From Sarcocystis neurona (Eukaryota > Apicomplexa > Conoidasida > Eucoccidiorida > Sarcocystidae): a stretch of DNA of 64,000 bases. The stretch covers positions 943,324 through 1,007,323 of the forward strand of contig KL647310.1 in NCBI GenBank assembly GCA_000727475.1, written 5' to 3'. Of this stretch, positions 24,201-36,933 are shown piece after piece. How positions within the stretch are numbered: the first letter of the stretch is position 1; every line of letters begins with the position of its first letter. A program made the position numbers and the translations under genes. Below the pieces are notes generated by a model. The model was not told the DNA's origin and ran no database searches. It was given only the letters and a program-made list of their open reading frames with translations.

Positions 24201-27200
24201 TACGAGCACTAGCCGGCAGCAGAGGCCAGCGGCAGCAGCAACTGCAGCCGCATTAGCCAGAAGTAGATGCGTGCAGCAGCAACCCCAGCAGCGGCAGTAG
24301 CCAGAAGCACAAGCCAGCACCAGCAGCAGCAAAGAGCAGCGGCTATCAGCAGCAGCAGCAGGAAGCAGAGGCCAGCAGCGGCAGCGGCCGCAGGAGCAAG
24401 AAGAGCACGGGAGCAAGTGCATCAACGACCACGGAGGCAGGCCCGCTCGACCCCGCAGCGAGCAGCAGACGTAGGCAGCAACAGCAACTTACTTGACGTG
24501 GGAGTGCGTCGTGTGCATTTGTGCGTCGATAGCTTCGACGCCGGCGTCCTGCTGCAGCACCAGCTGCGCGAGGTCACGAAAGATCTGGTTCGCCTGCATG
24601 CAACACACACAGGGCAGTCCGAAGCGAGGACTACGCCGAAAAAAGAGACACACACATGTACACATACACGTACACAAAGCCAGCGCCACTGGGTGTCCAC
24701 AAGCCTGTATACATATAAACACACACAGACAGACAGACACGTCTCTGCAGGCAGAACTGCCGGCAGTCTGCAACTCATATCACACGCGCACACGAAGACA
24801 CACAGACGGGTCGAAACAGCCGCAAAACACGAGAAACACAATCTGCCGGTGGGTGTCTACACACTGCTGGTGACGCACAGACACGTACGTGGACACGCAC
24901 ATGCGAAACTACTGGCTACTCCCACAAACGCTGTTCGGTGGTGAAACACACACGGGCACATGTCCAGGGGCCTTGCGGATCTCCACGAGACGCGCACACA
25001 CGCGCCTGCATGTGCGAGAGCGGCGCCGCAGATGCAGGCCCTTACGTACCTGCTTGACTTGCCCTTGGATGCGCTGAAGGCCGCGATACCGCTCCTCTGC
25101 AACCACCCGCTGTACGCAGCACATATCACTCACTGCTGCGGCACAGACGCATGAGCCCCGGTCCCCAGATCTGTATGCAGATGCGAACACGAACGTAGCA
25201 TACAAATATACTCATATATATATATCTATGCATATATATATATATCTTTGTATGGTATATATAAACATATATACATATATATATGTATATATAGACGTGG
25301 ACACAGCGCAGACACCTGTGGCTGTTCCAATTCGCGGTGTCCGAGGACGGATGACGCAGAAAGGAAGAAACAGGCATCGCCACAGAGGTAGTCGTCACTT
25401 CAGAGACTGCCTCGCGCGTCGCGCCTCGAGGCGCCTGTCTTCCGCAGCCACGGGGCCACCTCCACGCACTGACCCATCTCATATCTCCTTTCCCTCTGTC
25501 TTCTTCTCCCTTAAATCCACATACGCAGATGTGTCTGCGGACGTGTATGCCTATGAAACACCCATTCCCACCACCACTCGGTCACGGTCTGTATCTCCAC
25601 GTCCACGCATACCCCGGGCTTTATCTACATCGGCCTTTGCCTTTCATCTGTGGGGCGCGCTGCTGCAGCGTCTTCTTTGTGAAGAATAAAACTTGCGCGT
25701 ATGCCTTGCTAGTCGCCAAAACAAGAAACACTCTTCTGCAAACACGTGGCAAGCTGCGAAGCATGCGGCTCAGCGAACGTCTGGCAGAGCAAGGTACTGC
25801 TACCCTTCTTCCTGTTCCTGTCGGCCTGCACTGACTGCCACTTCAGGCTTCGACAGCAAACTCTCGCACGAGAAATCTCCGTCCTCCTTTCTTCACACTC
25901 CTGATACGTCTATGCGCAGCAGCACTTTCAGCACTCTGGTACCCCCCCGCCAAGCACACGTGCGGAAGACAGGCCTGTACATGCGGGCGTCCTCCGGTGG
26001 CTGTTGTACTCCAGACGCATGCACGCCGGCGCCTCACCCACTGCGTCGGCCTGCGTCACGCACGTCACACGATGAGGTGGACACCAGAGATAAAACGCAA
26101 GGAAAACAAAAGTACGTCCTCGCCTACTCCGCACAGCAATGCCTCTTCGAACTGGCACATTTAAAAAATCGCTTCGCGCGCATGCAGCCCCATCTCTCGA
26201 GCTGCTTAATCACTTGCTGTGCCCCAGAAACTCAACGCGAGACACGCCTCACAGGCAGCCACACGGTTTTCGTTTCGACCTCTACCGAACGCATCACGCG
26301 CTGCTCTTCTGTACTAACGCTTCCTCTTTGAGCGTAGCGGTTGTCGCAGTACGCAGACAGAGCCTTTCCAGTGGAACCTGCGTAGGAGAGACATGTCCAA
26401 AGAGCACCGCTGCTCGTCCCTGCCCAAACTACGGCAGCTCTCTCTGTTGAAACTTTACCCCGTTTCAGGCTCCGCAGACAATCGGTGCGCCTCTGCAAGT
26501 TTGTTTTGACGACTAGAAAAGTGTATCACAGTCTGAGAGAAATGCCCGACTTTAACTCGAATTGTTTCACAAGCAGGGTGGGACACACATGTCTCTCTCC
26601 CTAGTAGAAAAACAGCGCTGTTGCTACGCAGCTGTACGTATATACTGTCAACGGCGCCTGCAGTCCATTCCGACTCTCTCCACCACGAGCAGCCTCCGCT
26701 GGTTGGCTTCGACGTGCAGCGCTCGCACGGATGCACGTGCTTCTGCTGCTCGCCGACGACGCGGTTAGTGGCTCGCGCAGCTGCCTCTTTGGTCGCTTGG
26801 AGGCAGCCTCCTCGACTAGGCGGGAGAAGCATCTCACCTGCAGAAGACTCTCGTGCTCTGCGACTTCTTCCATTTCGCTGGAGCACACAACAACGCAACG
26901 GCAGCAGCACCCCACACGAGAAGAGGCTTCTCTCTTTGCGCTGCAGCCCTTGTGACGCACAGCCGGCAGCAGCAGCCGCATGAGAAAAACATAAATGTCC
27001 ACTGACACTATTGCTAATTTTGCTGCCGAGCGCATACAGGACAACGGCAACGCGCCGACTTCCAGTTTCTCACGAGAAGTAGTAACTACAACGACGGGCG
27101 ACGAGACACCAACTGCAGAAGCAGCAATGCAGAAAAAGCAGCACGTCACACGCGAGACAGCGGTAGCTGAGACAGCAGCAGCAGACGAGGCAGCACGACG

Positions 27201-30200
27201 CACGAGACAGCAGCACCAGACGAACCAACAGCCGCAGAGGGAATCGAAGCAGAAGCAGCAGCACCATGTGGGCGACAACACCAGCAGCAGACCAAGTCGC
27301 ATACGACGGACGAAACCGCTGTGGCAGTCGAAGAGGTAGAAGATGCAGCAGATGAAGCCGCAGCGGCGGACGCAGCTGCAGCAGCAGAGGTGGCGACGGC
27401 AGGCGGGAACGGGGCAGCAGAGATGGAAGCAGTCGCCGTCAAGTGCCAGAGCAGGGCGCGGCCCGAGTGCCGGTCCGTCGCTGCAACAGGCAGCCACCGC
27501 TGAATCAATAGAAACACAACCGACAGTTCCCCGACGAACCGGCAATGGCCGCAGCCACATTTTCAGCAGCAGCTGCCGCTCTTGCATGAGGTGCAGCAGC
27601 AGCAGCAGCACAAACGCCAGCGTCCCTGAGAAACTGGTGCAGCACGACTCGTGAGAAAAAGCAAATCCGTGCAGCACAGCAGCAACCAAGCCTAGCGGTA
27701 GCGAAGACAGAGACTGGAACAGCAATGGCGCTGCCGAGGCGGCAGCACGAGTCAACACGCACCCCACACAACAGTCAGATAAAAGACAGGAGCAGACGCA
27801 CGGAGAGGGGCACAGGTCTCCTTCGCCTACGTGGAAGCGTATGAGACACGTGCTGCTCTCACACATGCCGGTTCTCGTTCAGCAAAAGTGTTCGTGCGCT
27901 GCTGCCTGTTCCAGCAGCCCCCTGGCTGCTCTGTCACTGCTACCTGCTGCTCAGCACGTCGTGCTGCCCAGGTCCTCCCCTCCACGCTCCTCCGTCGCTG
28001 CCGGTCGCTGCTCTAGTCCTTCTCTGCCACCTGCTGCTGGTGATAACTGCTATTGGGAGGTTCTTGCTACGTGATCCTGGTGTAGTGTTGCTGTGTCTGC
28101 TGCTTCAGAGGTGCTGGTGGTGTTGCGACTCGCCTGCTGCAACGTGTTGGCGCTTTGCTGCAAACACCGGATGTCGTCTATTGCTCCTCTCTCGAGTGCA
28201 ACGTCCGGCTGCTGTTACTGCTGCCCGCACCTCCTGCTGCAGACCTCTGCTGCTGCTGCTGCTGTGGACCCTGGCCCCTGCTGCTGTTGTGCCTCTGTGT
28301 GTGTGTGTGTGTGTGTGGGTGGGTGGCAGCCGCAGCTCGCTGCCCCTGCCCACCTGCACATCTCCTGTTCGTCGTCATTTAGGAAGAAATCTGGGTCGTC
28401 GTCACCAGTCCCCACCATCGCGATATCTTCGAGATCCAGCACTGCGCCTCCGGTCGGCTTGGTGCCGCTGCTTCTGCCGCCCAGCTGCTGCTCCAGCTTC
28501 TCGCGTCGCCGGGAGGACCACGAGCTGCTGCTGCTGCTGCCGCCAGCACCAACGCCACCTTGTCGCGCCGCCGCTTCCCCCCTTGGCAGCGACGTCGCAG
28601 TGTCTGCTGCAGCTGCTGTTGGCGGCGCACCGCCGCCGCATGCTGGTGCTCCGGCTGCTGCTCTGCTGGTCGTTGCGGTCGCTGCTCCTGCTGCGCCGCT
28701 GCTTGTACTGCTGCGGCTGCTGCTGCTGCTTTCCCCAGCTACGCGTTCCGCTGCCTCCCGCACTCGCTCAGAAATTTCCTGGACATTCCTTATCTGAGCA
28801 AACCCCGCACCAAGAAAATGCCACAAGACCGCCCCACACGTGGACGTGCTGCTAACGCAGATATATGATCTCCCTCTGTAGAAACAACCACACATCTAGG
28901 CATCCCTACAACGAGAAGGTATACACCGCCGCACACCCATACGGAGCACTACGTATATACAAATGCATCACGCCTGGACCTCTACTAGGGTCACATATAC
29001 CGACAACACTTTCGTACTTCCCCGGCAGCCCAACAGTAAAACTACGTCTGTAAATATATATATATATATACGTATCCACACAATCTTGAGAACAAGTTAC
29101 TATGAATACATTTCCGTGACACATCTATATATATATATATATGCGTCTACGTCTAAGGATACGGTGAACAGCCATCGCCGCGTGCACGTGTGTACGTACA
29201 CATCAGCACACTCTTGCACAGGGAGGCAGCAGGACAAACAGCCGGATGCACGCGTGGGTCGGCAGCAGCCCCCCACCTTCGGATCGAGGGGCGGCCTGAG
29301 AAGGAAACGAACAACATTATATTTGTTAACAGGCACACACACACAACCTGCAGGCACGTCTAGGCGTACGTCGTGGCCTGTCAATACACACACCCCTCCA
29401 CCACATACGCATATGTACCGGAAGAAGATTTATCGAGGTGCCTAGCGTAGAGTGTTTTCTCCATTTACTACTACATGCGAGCTCTCTCCCACACATAGAT
29501 GTGCTTGTCTACACGTGCGAGTAAGCACGCATGCACGTAACCCGGTGTATTCGTTGTAGGGGAGTGCGGTGGCTGTACACTCTCCAGCAGACCCGTCCCG
29601 TTCACCCGCACCTACACGTGACTGGCTGTGCAGACACGAAGTAGAAAATTTTTCAGACAGCAACGGACGGTGGAAAAGACTGACAACACAGAAGTAACCT
29701 ACTTCTTCCTGAAAATGCGAAGAAAGCTTCTCGTAGAGGAAGCGCATGCGCTGCCGCTCAAGGGGATCCAGCGCCTGCTGCTGCTGCTGTTCGGTCTTCC
29801 ACCTGAGCCCCACACACACAGCGAGACACAGCGAGACGCTACGCAGCGCCGGATGTTCTGCGCAGTTGTGAAGTTGTAACAGCCGCGGTGGCGACAGCTC
29901 TTGCAGCAACAGCAGCAGCAGTCACAGCAACAGCTGCAATCACAGCAGCAGCTGCAATCACAGCAACAACTGCAATCACAGCAACAGCTGCAATCACAGC
30001 AACAGCTGCAATCACAGCAGCAGCTGCAATCACAGCAACAACTGCAATCACAGCAACAGCATCAATCACAGTAACAGCCGCAATCACAGCAACAGCTGCA
30101 GTCGCAGCAACAGCAGCAGTCGCAGCAACAGCTGCAGTCACAGCAACAGCTGCAGTCACAGCAACAGCTGCAGCGACAGCAACAGCTGCAGTCATAGCAA

Positions 30201-32777
30201 CAGCACGGCCACCGCCAGCAAGAGCAGTCTCTGCAACGCCACTAGGAGCGCTGGTCGTATACGCACATCCACAACTACCGCAGCGGCTGCAGCAGCTCTT
30301 CACGTGATGCGAGCGTGGCAGGAACCACCGCAGGACCTGCAGCTCTTTTTGAAGCCTTGATGGCCGCAGAACCTTCAGATGCAAACCCAGCAGCAGCACT
30401 TTCAAGCCCCTAGGAGCACCGGCAACACCAGCCTGCCTGGCTCACGCAGCGTCGTCATCTCGATCTGATGTGCGGCTGCAGCACCTACAGCAGCAGCAGG
30501 AGCACCGTCAGCAGCAGCACATGCTAAAGTAGTCACCGCCCCACCAGAAGCAGCCCCCTTCCAAAACCCACCGCAACCGCAACAGCAACCCGACCTGCTG
30601 CAGCGGCAACGGCACCCCCGCAGCGGCCCCATAGACAACGGCTGCACACTCTTCACAGCGGCAGCATCCACAGCAACAGCATCAACAGCAGCAGCCAACA
30701 GCAGCAGCCGACAACAGCAGCAGCAACCCCACAGCGACAGCACTCGCAGCAGTAGCACAGCTGCAATGTATCTGCTGCTCACGTTTTGAAGAGTCGTTCA
30801 GTCGCAAGAACAACCTCGTATGTTTCCCGCAGGCGGTCGTGCAGCCCTTCGACGATACGCCGGGAAACAAGACGCCTATTTAAATTCCCCAACTGCACGC
30901 AGAAAAGCAGCAGCACAGAGTCTTTCACTGACGCAGCCGCAACAGCAAGTTGCACAAATCAAGCAAGAGCTACGGTGTACGTACACCAGACTCCGTCCGC
31001 GTGTACCTTGTCGCACTTCTGCATCGACGTGATCTAGCATGTACTTGCAAAGAGTGCGCAGCCAACAACCCGCATCCGATTGCCCGCAGGGAACGTGGCA
31101 CCAGCTGCAGGGGCTCCGCGCTCGCTCGCACTTACAACACCAGTGGAGCCTACAAACACCGGCGGAAACGTTCAGAGACACTGCAGCACCAGCAGAGATC
31201 CCACTACGTCCACATAAACTGCGCAACGCAAACAAAGGAAAACAACGACTAACGTTTTCTTGGATTGCCAGGAGATTATTTCGAATTATTTGAATATTGG
31301 TGCGCAACCGCTGGTCGATAGGCGTCGTCGCTGCTGCAGCTCCTGCTGCTACTGTTGCAGATAAAGAGGCAGCGGCAGTTGCGCCGTCCCCGCTCTCCGC
31401 TGTCCACTGCTGCCCTGCTGAACAAAAGACAACCCCAACCCCCCCCACCCCACACACATACACACACACGCACACACACACAAGCGGAGGAAGTTTTCAT
31501 TCGTATTAATGTGTCGCGCCGGACGCTGCCGTACTTGCTTTTGCAGCGCCAGCTGCAGAACACAGGAGCTGCAGAAGCAATGGTAGAGATAGCAGAGCGC
31601 CGCAGAGGGCACCGTCCGATACTCGTCGCAGCGGAGCACTGAGTGGGGCAGCGAGTGGCACACAGAGCAGCAACAGCTGTTGCACAGAAGTCGCGGGACG
31701 TGCACGCGTATCAATAGCAGTTGCTGGGGCAGCAGCAACAGCAACACTGGTTCTTGACGTGTGACAGCAGCAGTTGCAAGCCCAGCAGCAGCCGCTGCAC
31801 GCGCAGCAGGAGCAGCAGTACCGCCCCAGCAGTGCCAACTTTAGCCGCATGACTGAGGCGGAAGCGGCAGCGTGTGTGTACGCTGACCGGCACGCAGGTG
31901 AGAGTCACAACGGCAGCAGCACCAGCAGCAACTGCACTTCAGTCGTACACAACAGCGGTGGCACCGGCAGCAACAGCACGTCAGGACTTCACAAGAAAAC
32001 GAAGAATACACGTGGCCGCAGCTAAGTTCCCTGGTGCCCAAGAGTATAAGCAGCACCAGCAGCAGCATTCGCCCGTGAACGCGTAACCCCACAAGGTGGA
32101 GATGAAGAAGAGCACCAGCGGCAGCAAAAAAAAGGCCTGCACTACAGACACAGCAGAGAAGGGCAGTGTAATACAAATATTGAAGAATCAATACGTAGAC
32201 CTCTGATCCCATCCACAACAGTTTTGTTCTCTTCTACAGCGCTTGAAATGGACCGCTGTACTGCACGACGTTTTCTCCCCTTCTTCTTATACTATGTGGC
32301 TTTGTGAAGTGACGAGAAGACAGCAGCACGGGGTCCCCCCGTTCGCCGAAGAAGAAGCAGCGGCAACTGCGATGCAACCGCACACCCAGCAGCTGCTTCA
32401 GCAACTGGTGACACGCAGACGCAGCGCAGATGAAGCCGCACACGACGACGCAAACGAAGTCCACGCATTTCCACAAGCCGTAGCGACAACGCCAGAAGTA
32501 GCAGCAGCACCGTCAGAAGCGCGGGGCGGGGACTCGGAAGACGCACCAGCAGCGGGCGCGGCAGCAACAGGGATGGTAACAACACGAACTCTATCAGCGG
32601 AAAAAGACCAGCCCCAACTCTCCCGATGTAGGCCAAGACAACTGGCTCACCTTTGCTTGCATCTGTGCCGCCGCTGGTGCTGCGGGCAGGCGTTTGCTGC
32701 GCAGAGGACAGCAAGTCCAGCGGCGCGCCTGTGGGCCGCTCCACCAGAAGAGGCGTGGCCGACTGCTGGAACGACAT
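21215..32777 (-). CDS. Qa-SNARE (syntaxin, STX7/12-Pep12-like), ten exons, 544 aa
   Basis: The exons on the minus strand are 32777-32651, 31417-31254, 30892-30783, 29802-29703, 28793-28354, 26877-26838, 25109-25050, 24593-24493, 23250-23194 and 21650-21215. Every junction is GT...AG, all phases agree, and the total is 545 codons including stop. It starts MSFQQSATPLLVERP. Residues about 80-200 form the N-terminal helical region (LRTNIQIIRNNLLAIQEN; LHDRLRETYEVVLATERL; QRMRFLYEKLSSHFQEE; IRNVQEISERVREAAERV). A Ser/Ala/Gly-rich linker ends DDDPDFFLNDDEQEM. The SNARE motif spans about 329-400 (AEERYRGLQRIQGQVKQ, ANQIFRDLAQLVLQQ, KGAATELYKAHQMQRRSR) with zero-layer Gln362. The transmembrane helix is 402-418. 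It acts as the membrane-anchored Qa partner in vesicle fusion. The STX7/12-type placement is tentative. A tail of about 126 residues after the membrane is unusual. Introns are CAG/CTG-rich. Confidence 0.88.
29907..30200. repeat. 18-bp minisatellite in syntaxin intron 3
   Basis: About 16 head-to-tail copies of an 18-base unit close to CAGCTGCAATCACAGCAA lie between syntaxin exons 3 and 4. On the plus strand one frame reads QQQLQS repeats and is broken by a single in-frame TAA near 30070; another frame reads Ala/Thr/Ile repeats. As it sits inside an intron of a well-supported gene on the other strand, I treat it as non-coding. Confidence 0.85.
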
Positions 32778-33189
32778 GCTGCCGCGTCTTCTCTTCTGCT
32801 GCCTGCTGCGTTCTCTCCTGATCCGCCCTCCTCTCCCCACGACGCCACGTACACAACTGTCCAGGAAGTCTGCGTCGCTTTCCTCTACATTTCTTCCGCC
32901 CGCGCGCGCACACTTCCTCACTCACAGACTGCAACAGAAAAGTCTCCACACTACGCTGTCCCTCCCGTCCCGCAGAAATGAAGCCACAACACACCCCTTT
33001 CGGAACAAATGTCCCCCTGGTCGTGGCAGCTCACGACAGGTCTTCTATATCTCTGCCTACGTCCACCGGAGTGTGCACAGTCACTACGTAACGTTTCTCT
33101 ACATGGATTTCACACCTACATATAGATGTATGTGTACACAAATGCGTATAGACATGTACGTATACGACGGGTGGTCTACGTCATACCGC
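32778..33189. promoter_or_regulatory. Upstream region of the syntaxin gene
   Basis: The 400 bases 5' of the syntaxin start must hold its promoter and 5' leader. In-frame codons continue upstream of ATG 32777 on the minus strand (about 48), so a longer N-terminus cannot be excluded; I prefer this ATG for its context (GCAGCATGTCG) and because the upstream part is Arg/Gly-rich. I could not identify a core element. Confidence 0.3.
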
Positions 33190-33930
33190 TTGGCCACCTG
33201 ATCGAGGACAGGCTACAGCTGGACCACGTAGGCTGGACCACTGGATATATATCGCAGCGCCACCAGGTGCTCTATCTACTATAACGGGCCGTGAGATCTA
33301 TGTATGACAGCTGGACCACGATATATATATAACACAGGCTGACCAGGGGACCTATCGAACGTAGCTGATGGGCTGATACGGTGGGACCACCTGAACGGGT
33401 ACATAGCTGGATCATATGACGTATACGTGATAACACAACAAATGTACGTGTGATCTCCTATACGCGTGTGGGGCCACGCAGGATAGCCGGATCACCTGAC
33501 CTACTTAATAGAACTGGCCGCGTGTCCTCTCCAGTATACCTCGACCAGGGGATCGGTCACGTGATACAGCTCGACCACGGAAGGATCTATACAGTGTAGC
33601 TGGACCATCAGAGCGGCTAAAAAGCAGGGCTGGACCACCTAGTCGAATATGTAGTCGAGCTCGACCACGCGACCTAGATGAGGCAGCTGGAGCTGCTTGT
33701 GGTCGAGTCTACAGTTGAGCCGGACCACGGGATCTGCGTGTGCCACAGCTGGACCAAGGGATGAATATAACGTAGCTGGAACGCTCTTGTGAACTCTCGC
33801 GTATCGCGGGCCGTGTGTGATCTCTGCACTGTCGCTGGGCCGCGTGAGGAGGTCTCATCTACCGCAGCTGGACTGGGAAACCAACGAATATAGAGCGCGC
33901 CACGTGATGCGTTACAACGTAGCCGGGCGG
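33190..33930. repeat. Degenerate repeat array with GCTGGACCAC core
   Basis: The word (A)GCTGGACCAC, or a one- to two-base variant such as GCTCGACCACG or GCCGGACCACG, recurs about every 20-70 bases, at least a dozen times, across some 700 bases. The spacers differ in length and sequence. All copies have the same orientation. There is no open frame through it. It separates the syntaxin gene from the next coding region. Confidence 0.75.
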
Positions 33931-36900
33931 CTGTTGGCCCAGCCTGCGATGGATAAAGCCGTAAAAGTGACTCGCGTATAGTAACGCGGTACAAAAGAGG
34001 CACAGGCCGAGTGGGCGGCTCGGCGCAGGCAGGAGCGAGCTGGCCTCCTCTCCAGCTGCCGCCTCGTGTACAGCAGCTCGCCCCACAAGAGACACCCACG
34101 TGCTCTGGGAAGGTGCACACAGCAAGCTGGCACAGTTTGCTACTAAAGACCGCTTTTCCCTGCCGAGGAGAACGCTATCGCCTTTCTCTTCGACACAAGT
34201 GTCTAACAAATATATGGAGCAAGAGACACTTCTACGTAGCTCTCCTACCACAAGCGCTGACACCCACACTCCTCTACTACTTTCGACAATTCTATCTATC
34301 TAAATATACATCTATCTACCTATCTATACATATATATATGTATATATATATATCTCTCTCTATATATATATATACGTGCATGGATGTGTGCGTCAGTGTC
34401 TGCCCATGTCCACCAGAACGCACAGCTACAGAGAGATATAGTGGACGTTACTCACAGAGGACGGAGTCATATACATCGCTCTCTCTTACGTCTGTGTTAC
34501 AGATATATATAAGCGCATATATTATATGTGTATGCACATGCGTCGAGAGGCGTGCGCGTGCATAGACGGAGAGAAGAGAGCCCCCGCCTCTTCTGCGAGG
34601 GGACCACGGAAGCAAAAGTGACGTCACGTGACGACTTCGGAGAAACGCTGCCTGAGGAAAAACCGACGTGCATGCACGGGCACGCATAAATTTGCGTCTC
34701 TCTCGCTTGTATCCCAAAGACGTCCTGCGCTTCTCGCGGTAACGCCGAGAGCCAAGGCTGACGACGGGGGCCCCCTCATCCGTCAGCAGATATCCGCTTC
34801 TACGTGTGGCCACGTAGACATACGCACGTGTGGAGCGGACGGAAGGGAAGCCATTCGAGAGGAAGAAAAGCAGCAGTGCTGCTGCAGTCTCTTTCTCTGA
34901 CACAGACGCCAGTGTGCTTATGCAGCCGCCCGCCAGCTGCAGTTGCTGAAGCTACCGCAGAAGTAGCAGCAGCGGCAGCGCGGGAGAGACAAACGTGCAG
35001 CAGGCGCCTGCAGCAGAAAAAGGCGCCGTTAGCGTAGAGCGTCAAAGAAGCAGGCGCCGCTGTTTGCTCTGCAGCAGCCCGCCCCGCGCAGCAGAGACCC
35101 GGCGCTTGTAGATGAGGAAGGTGGCGCACGGTGTCGGCTGCTGAGGCAGTGGCACTGCGCCCCAGGAGGAAAGGCGAGAAGAAGCAGCAGCAGGAGTAGC
35201 AGCGGCTCCTCGAACGGCAGCAGCGCTGACAGCAACAAGGGTGGACGGGTCAAGGGACCCGAGGGCAGCTGACGAAGACGCGAATGGGAAGCGAAGCACT
35301 GCGTTAAAAACGAAGACGTTGCAGGAGAGAAAACGTCGCTGCCGCTGTGCCAGGATATGCACAGAAAACGCGCAGTGGCTGAGGCAGCTCAGCAACAGGA
35401 CGCAGAGACAGCAGCAGCAGCAGCACAGGACGGCACCGGCAGCGCAGCAACTGCACGTTTTACAGCTCCTTAGCCAACAGGAGCAGCAGCAGCAGCAGCA
35501 CAGCTCGAGGCAAATGCCGAGAGGGGGCGCTGCGAAGTTACAGCGGTAGCAACAAATACTACGCCAGCGGTTGCTGCAGGAGCGCGGGGGAGAGCAGCAG
35601 CTACAGCACGGCAGCAGTTGCAGCCCCAGCAGCTACAGTGGTAGCCAGAATAGCGCTACATGAACAGCCACAGCGCCACGGGTTTGCTCCCTTCTCTGTG
35701 GGGCAGGCACGGCCGCAGAGCACGCCGCACATAGTAACGTCGAGTTCTCCTGCGCACACAGACAGAGAAATATATCAGTTTCTTCTTCTGGTCTGCCGTT
35801 GGCGTGTGCTGCTGCTTTCCCACCCATTGCACAGGGCGTCCCTTTTGCTACGCTGCCGCTGCTTGTGGAGTTTAGCTGCTGCTGCTGCTGCTGTAGTTCT
35901 TGCAGATGCTGCTGTTGTTGAGCCGGCCGCTACGCGAAAGACTGCTGACTGCGGCGTTGTTCGCTTCCACGCAGTGCTCGGGGATCTCTCGCACAGCTGC
36001 TGCTACCGCCAACATCTGCTGCTAAAGAGTTCAGTGAGCTGCCGCTGTTGATGCTTGTTGCTGCTGCTGTTTCTCGCTTGTCCAAGTGCAGCTGCTGTTC
36101 ACTGCTGCGGCTGCAGGAGGATCTTGCTCTTCTTACTGTTGCTGTTGCACCCCGCTGCTGTTGACTGCTGTTGCTCCTGCAGGAGAGAGAGAGAGAGCGA
36201 GATAAAGAAGAAAGGCCTCGCTGCTCGTTACAGCGGAGCGTGCTGCGGTTGCTGGTCGGCCGAATCCAGCTGCAGCTGCAGCCGGCTGCCACTTGCTGAG
36301 TCGCATATGGCTGCTGTTAATAGGCCCTGTCGTACTACTACTGCTGCTGCTGCCAGGAAGGATGGAGCAACGAACACCAGCTCGAAACGTGTGTAGCTGC
36401 TAGTTACTCATGAGCACAAGCTGCAATATGGTCGGCGGTAGGCAGTCACCGGGAGGCAGCGGAACTCCTGCGGCAGCAGCAGCAGCAGAGGGCAGCAGCA
36501 CTAGAAAGCAGCAGTGAAGCCCAGATAACGCATAGTGTGTGCAAAGACTATTCTTCCCGGTTAGCGGCTGCAGCAGCAGTGTCTGCCCAGGCGGGATGAC
36601 CAGATAGCCACTGCTGCTCGTGTCCTGCTGCCGCTGCTCTCTTCTCTCTCTACTGTCTTGTTGCCGCTGCTCCTTCTCCGTGTTACACCCCCTTCTTCGC
36701 TGGTCACAGCTTTATGACTGCTCGCACGGGTCCTATCTCGTCGGCGTGGAGTTTCCCCTCTCTACGATACGGCTTCGTAGCTGCTGGTAAAAAAGAATGC
36801 CCGGGCAGCTGCCCGCCCCGTGCTCGACCGTCGCAGCCGACGCCAGCACGCGCAGCAGGCGTATAAACTATAAAGAGGAGAGCGGCAGGGAAGGACACCA

Positions 36901-36933
36901 CTGGCAGAGGGCTGCGGAATGATGTTGCTGTAG
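33931..36933. other. Unresolved CAG/CTG-rich stretch
   Basis: Several overlapping frames on both strands look partly coding, for example minus 35042-35395 (ALGSLDPSTLVAVSAAAV) and minus 34448-34903, but none has a start and splice sites that I could chain. TA/TC microsatellites lie at 34300-34375. The trinucleotide tracts switch from CAG on the plus strand (35.0-35.6 kb) to CTG (35.8-36.4 kb). Confidence 0.3.

Noticed and set aside
26601..27866. Minus-strand 421-codon open frame
   Set aside because: Only the 40-bp exon 26877-26838 within it belongs to the syntaxin; the rest is Cys/Leu-rich CTG-repeat intron sequence.
29907..30200. CRISPR array
   Set aside because: The repeats are contiguous short minisatellite units without unique spacers, in a eukaryotic genome.
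29888..30307. Plus-strand Ala/Thr/Ile repeat open frame
   Set aside because: It is a translation of the 18-bp minisatellite inside a syntaxin intron.
33190..33930. CRISPR-like or tRNA cluster reading of the GGACCAC array
   Set aside because: The spacers are irregular and short, the word is only 10 bases, and no cloverleaf can be drawn.
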